A stretch of 5,928 nt of DNA from an uncultured Chlorobiales bacterium (GTDB taxonomy: Bacteria; Bacteroidota; Chlorobiia; Chlorobiales; Chlorobiaceae). Location of the stretch: positions 1 through 5,928 of the forward strand of contig CAIUQW010000425.1 in NCBI GenBank assembly GCA_903901395.1, in the 5' to 3' direction. Of this stretch, positions 4,636-5,928 are shown one piece after another. Positions within the stretch are counted from its first letter, which is position 1. Every line of letters begins with the position of its first letter. Under the pieces are notes generated by a model. The model saw only the letters and a program-made list of their open reading frames with translations. It searched no databases and had not been told where the DNA came from. The position numbers and the translations under genes are program-made.

Positions 4636-5928
4636 TCAGAACGAGTAGGTCACGGAAGTCTGGGCGCGGATGGCGTCGCCCTCCTGCTGGTTTTTGTAGT
4701 CGGTTCTCCAGCGTGAAAGCTGGCTGCCGAGAATGAAGTTCGGCGTGATGCGGTGCGTTACCGAGATGAACTGCGTTTCGTTCAGTGAGCGCATGTTTGC
4801 CGCAAGATCATCGTCGTTCGGATCGTCCATGCCCGCGCCGATGCTCAGCGTCGTCTGCGGGTTTGCCGCATAGCGCAGGGCCGCCCAGCCGCCGCGCGTG
4901 CGAATTGCCGTAGTGCCGTTCCTGCCCTGACCGATGCCACCCCAGTAATCGTCGAGATTCTCGCCACTGAACAGTTCGCTCGCAAAAAGCAGCTTGTTGC
5001 TCAACGGCAGCGACAGTTCGAGCACGCACGACCACGAGTCGAGGGTCACATGCGAACCATCGGCGGCGGTGTCCCACTCCTCCTGCCCGTAATGGCCAGA
5101 GACAGCGACAATCGCCGGTTTTGCCGAAACAAGGAGCGGCGTCGAAAGCGCCAGTCGTCCCTGGATCGAAGGCATCGCGGCGTCTTTACCCGAATCCGCG
5201 CCGCTGACGTTTGCTTCGCCAATCGTCCTCGCCGCCGCCACAGCAACCTCGACGCGGCTCTTGTCACCCGACTTGAAGCCTTTGGTGAAGCGAATCTGCG
5301 GATGGCGTCCGCCGATGTTGCCCGCGTCCCACATGATGGCCGGATCATCCACGAACGGGATGAGCGAGGCGTTCAAATCCCAGGTCTGCCCGGCGATGAT
5401 GCTGAAGTCGCGTGCTGGCCAGTACGCTTTCATGAAGCCGTGGCGAAGGCGCGGATTCGAGGCGTTTTCGGTCGCACCGCTCAGGAAATCGAACTCGATG
5501 TTGCCGGTCAGCTTCATGGTCTCGGTATCGGGGCCTGAGAGGTTCATGCCAACTCTCGTGGCGCTGGCGGTGAGGTTCCACTCGGCATCGTCGTTGACCG
5601 TCGCTTCGGATGGGGCGTACAGCGCGATGTTGCCCGGCGTGATCCGCCCGGTGTCGTACGAAGCGTCGAAACGGGCGAAGCCGTAAAACTGAAGCTTCGC
5701 GCCCGAGGAGACTGTGACGGTTGCCGGTGACGCGGCTTCCGGCTTGTTGGCGGTCTGCGTCTGTGATGTGGATGGAGCCACAGCCTGGGCTTTGACAAGC
5801 GCCTTCAATTCAGCAAGCTCCTTTTCGAGGCTGGCAATCCTCTGTTCGATTGGCTCGGCAGCCATGGCCGGTGATGAGCCGAGAAGTGCTCCGGCAAGCA
5901 GCAGTGTCTGCCGGAGTGATCCTTTTGC
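4636..5928 (-). CDS. DcaP-like outer-membrane porin (5' end outside window)
   Basis: The frame runs from the window edge to TGA at 4636-4638. It gives 430 visible residues, and the initiator is just outside. The first in-window residues, KGSLRQTLLLAGALLGSSP then AMAAEP, are the basic end, hydrophobic core and A-x-A cleavage site of a Sec signal peptide, so the Met at 5865 is inside the signal and is not the start. The mature protein opens with a coiled coil (EQRIASLEKELAELKALVKA) and a Ser/Thr/Pro linker. The barrel follows, beginning LQFYGFARFDASYDTG and continuing through NIEFDFLSG, RLRHGFMKAYWP, GQTWDL and GGRHPQIRF. It ends TSVTYSF with the terminal Phe required for outer-membrane assembly. 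This layout fits the DcaP-like trimeric porins, some of which pass dicarboxylates or other small acids; the substrate here is unknown. Composition matches sppA, so it belongs to the backbone. Confidence 0.88.
   Translation of the reverse strand, partial: AKGSLRQTLLLAGALLGSSPAMAAEPIEQRIASLEKELAELKALVKAQAVAPSTSQTQTANKPEAASPATVTVSSGAKLQFYGFARFDASYDTGRITPGNIALYAPSEATVNDDAEWNLTASATRVGMNLSGPDTETMKLTGNIEFDFLSGATENASNPRLRHGFMKAYWPARDFSIIAGQTWDLNASLIPFVDDPAIMWDAGNIGGRHPQIRFTKGFKSGDKSRVEVAVAAARTIGEANVSGADSGKDAAMPSIQGRLALSTPLLVSAKPAIVAVSGHYGQEEWDTAADGSHVTLDSWSCVLELSLPLSNKLLFASELFSGENLDDYWGGIGQGRNGTTAIRTRGGWAALRYAANPQTTLSIGAGMDDPNDDDLAANMRSLNETQFISVTHRITPNFILGSQLSRWRTDYKNQQEGDAIRAQTSVTYSF

Noticed and set aside
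5863..5865. ATG at 5865 as the porin start
   Set aside because: The frame continues upstream with a clear signal-peptide core and this Met sits within the cleavage region, so the real start is outside the window.
1..5928. CRISPR array, tRNA, rRNA or insertion sequence
   Set aside because: No regularly spaced repeats, cloverleaf-like segment, ribosomal sequence or transposase-like frame was seen on either strand.

Overview
The window looks like a segment of a green sulfur bacterium (Chlorobi, probably Chlorobaculum-like). This is inferred from GC-rich housekeeping genes, weak Shine-Dalgarno sequences, the gene families and the heptamer-type intergenic repeat. No marker here fixes the species, so the taxonomy is tentative. 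Hand counts of single 60-base lines give 62% GC in sppA (1021-1080), 63% in the porin gene (5161-5220) and 42% in the central cluster (3001-3060). The middle of the window therefore differs in composition from its flanks.

Left part (1-2142, + strand): the C-terminal end of an oligopeptide/dipeptide-type ABC transporter ATPase is followed after 15 bases by a complete sppA. SppA is a membrane-anchored signal peptide peptidase with its catalytic Lys/Ser pair intact. A short heptamer tandem repeat sits directly after the sppA stop codon.

Centre (2208-4168, - strand): a three-gene cluster is transcribed right to left. It encodes a DUF2589 protein (strong RBS), a 227-residue mostly helical protein that I associate with DUF2589 genes, and a roughly 190-residue helical protein I do not recognise. 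The first two genes are separated by a long interrupted hairpin and the last two by 13 bases. The function of the set is unknown. It is the best candidate here for an undescribed system.

Right-centre (4169-4635): a 467-base stretch with no intact gene. It contains the AT-rich upstream region of the cluster, a decayed 3' fragment of a ComM/YifB-type AAA+ ATPase gene (frameshifted and truncated), and a perfect 14-bp inverted repeat.

Right part (4636-5928, - strand): a DcaP-like outer-membrane porin, with signal peptide, coiled coil and a beta-barrel ending in Phe. Its first codons lie beyond the window edge.

The picture is a housekeeping/cell-envelope backbone (peptide uptake, SppA, porin) interrupted by a low-GC accessory cassette flanked on one side by gene debris and on the other by a tandem repeat.
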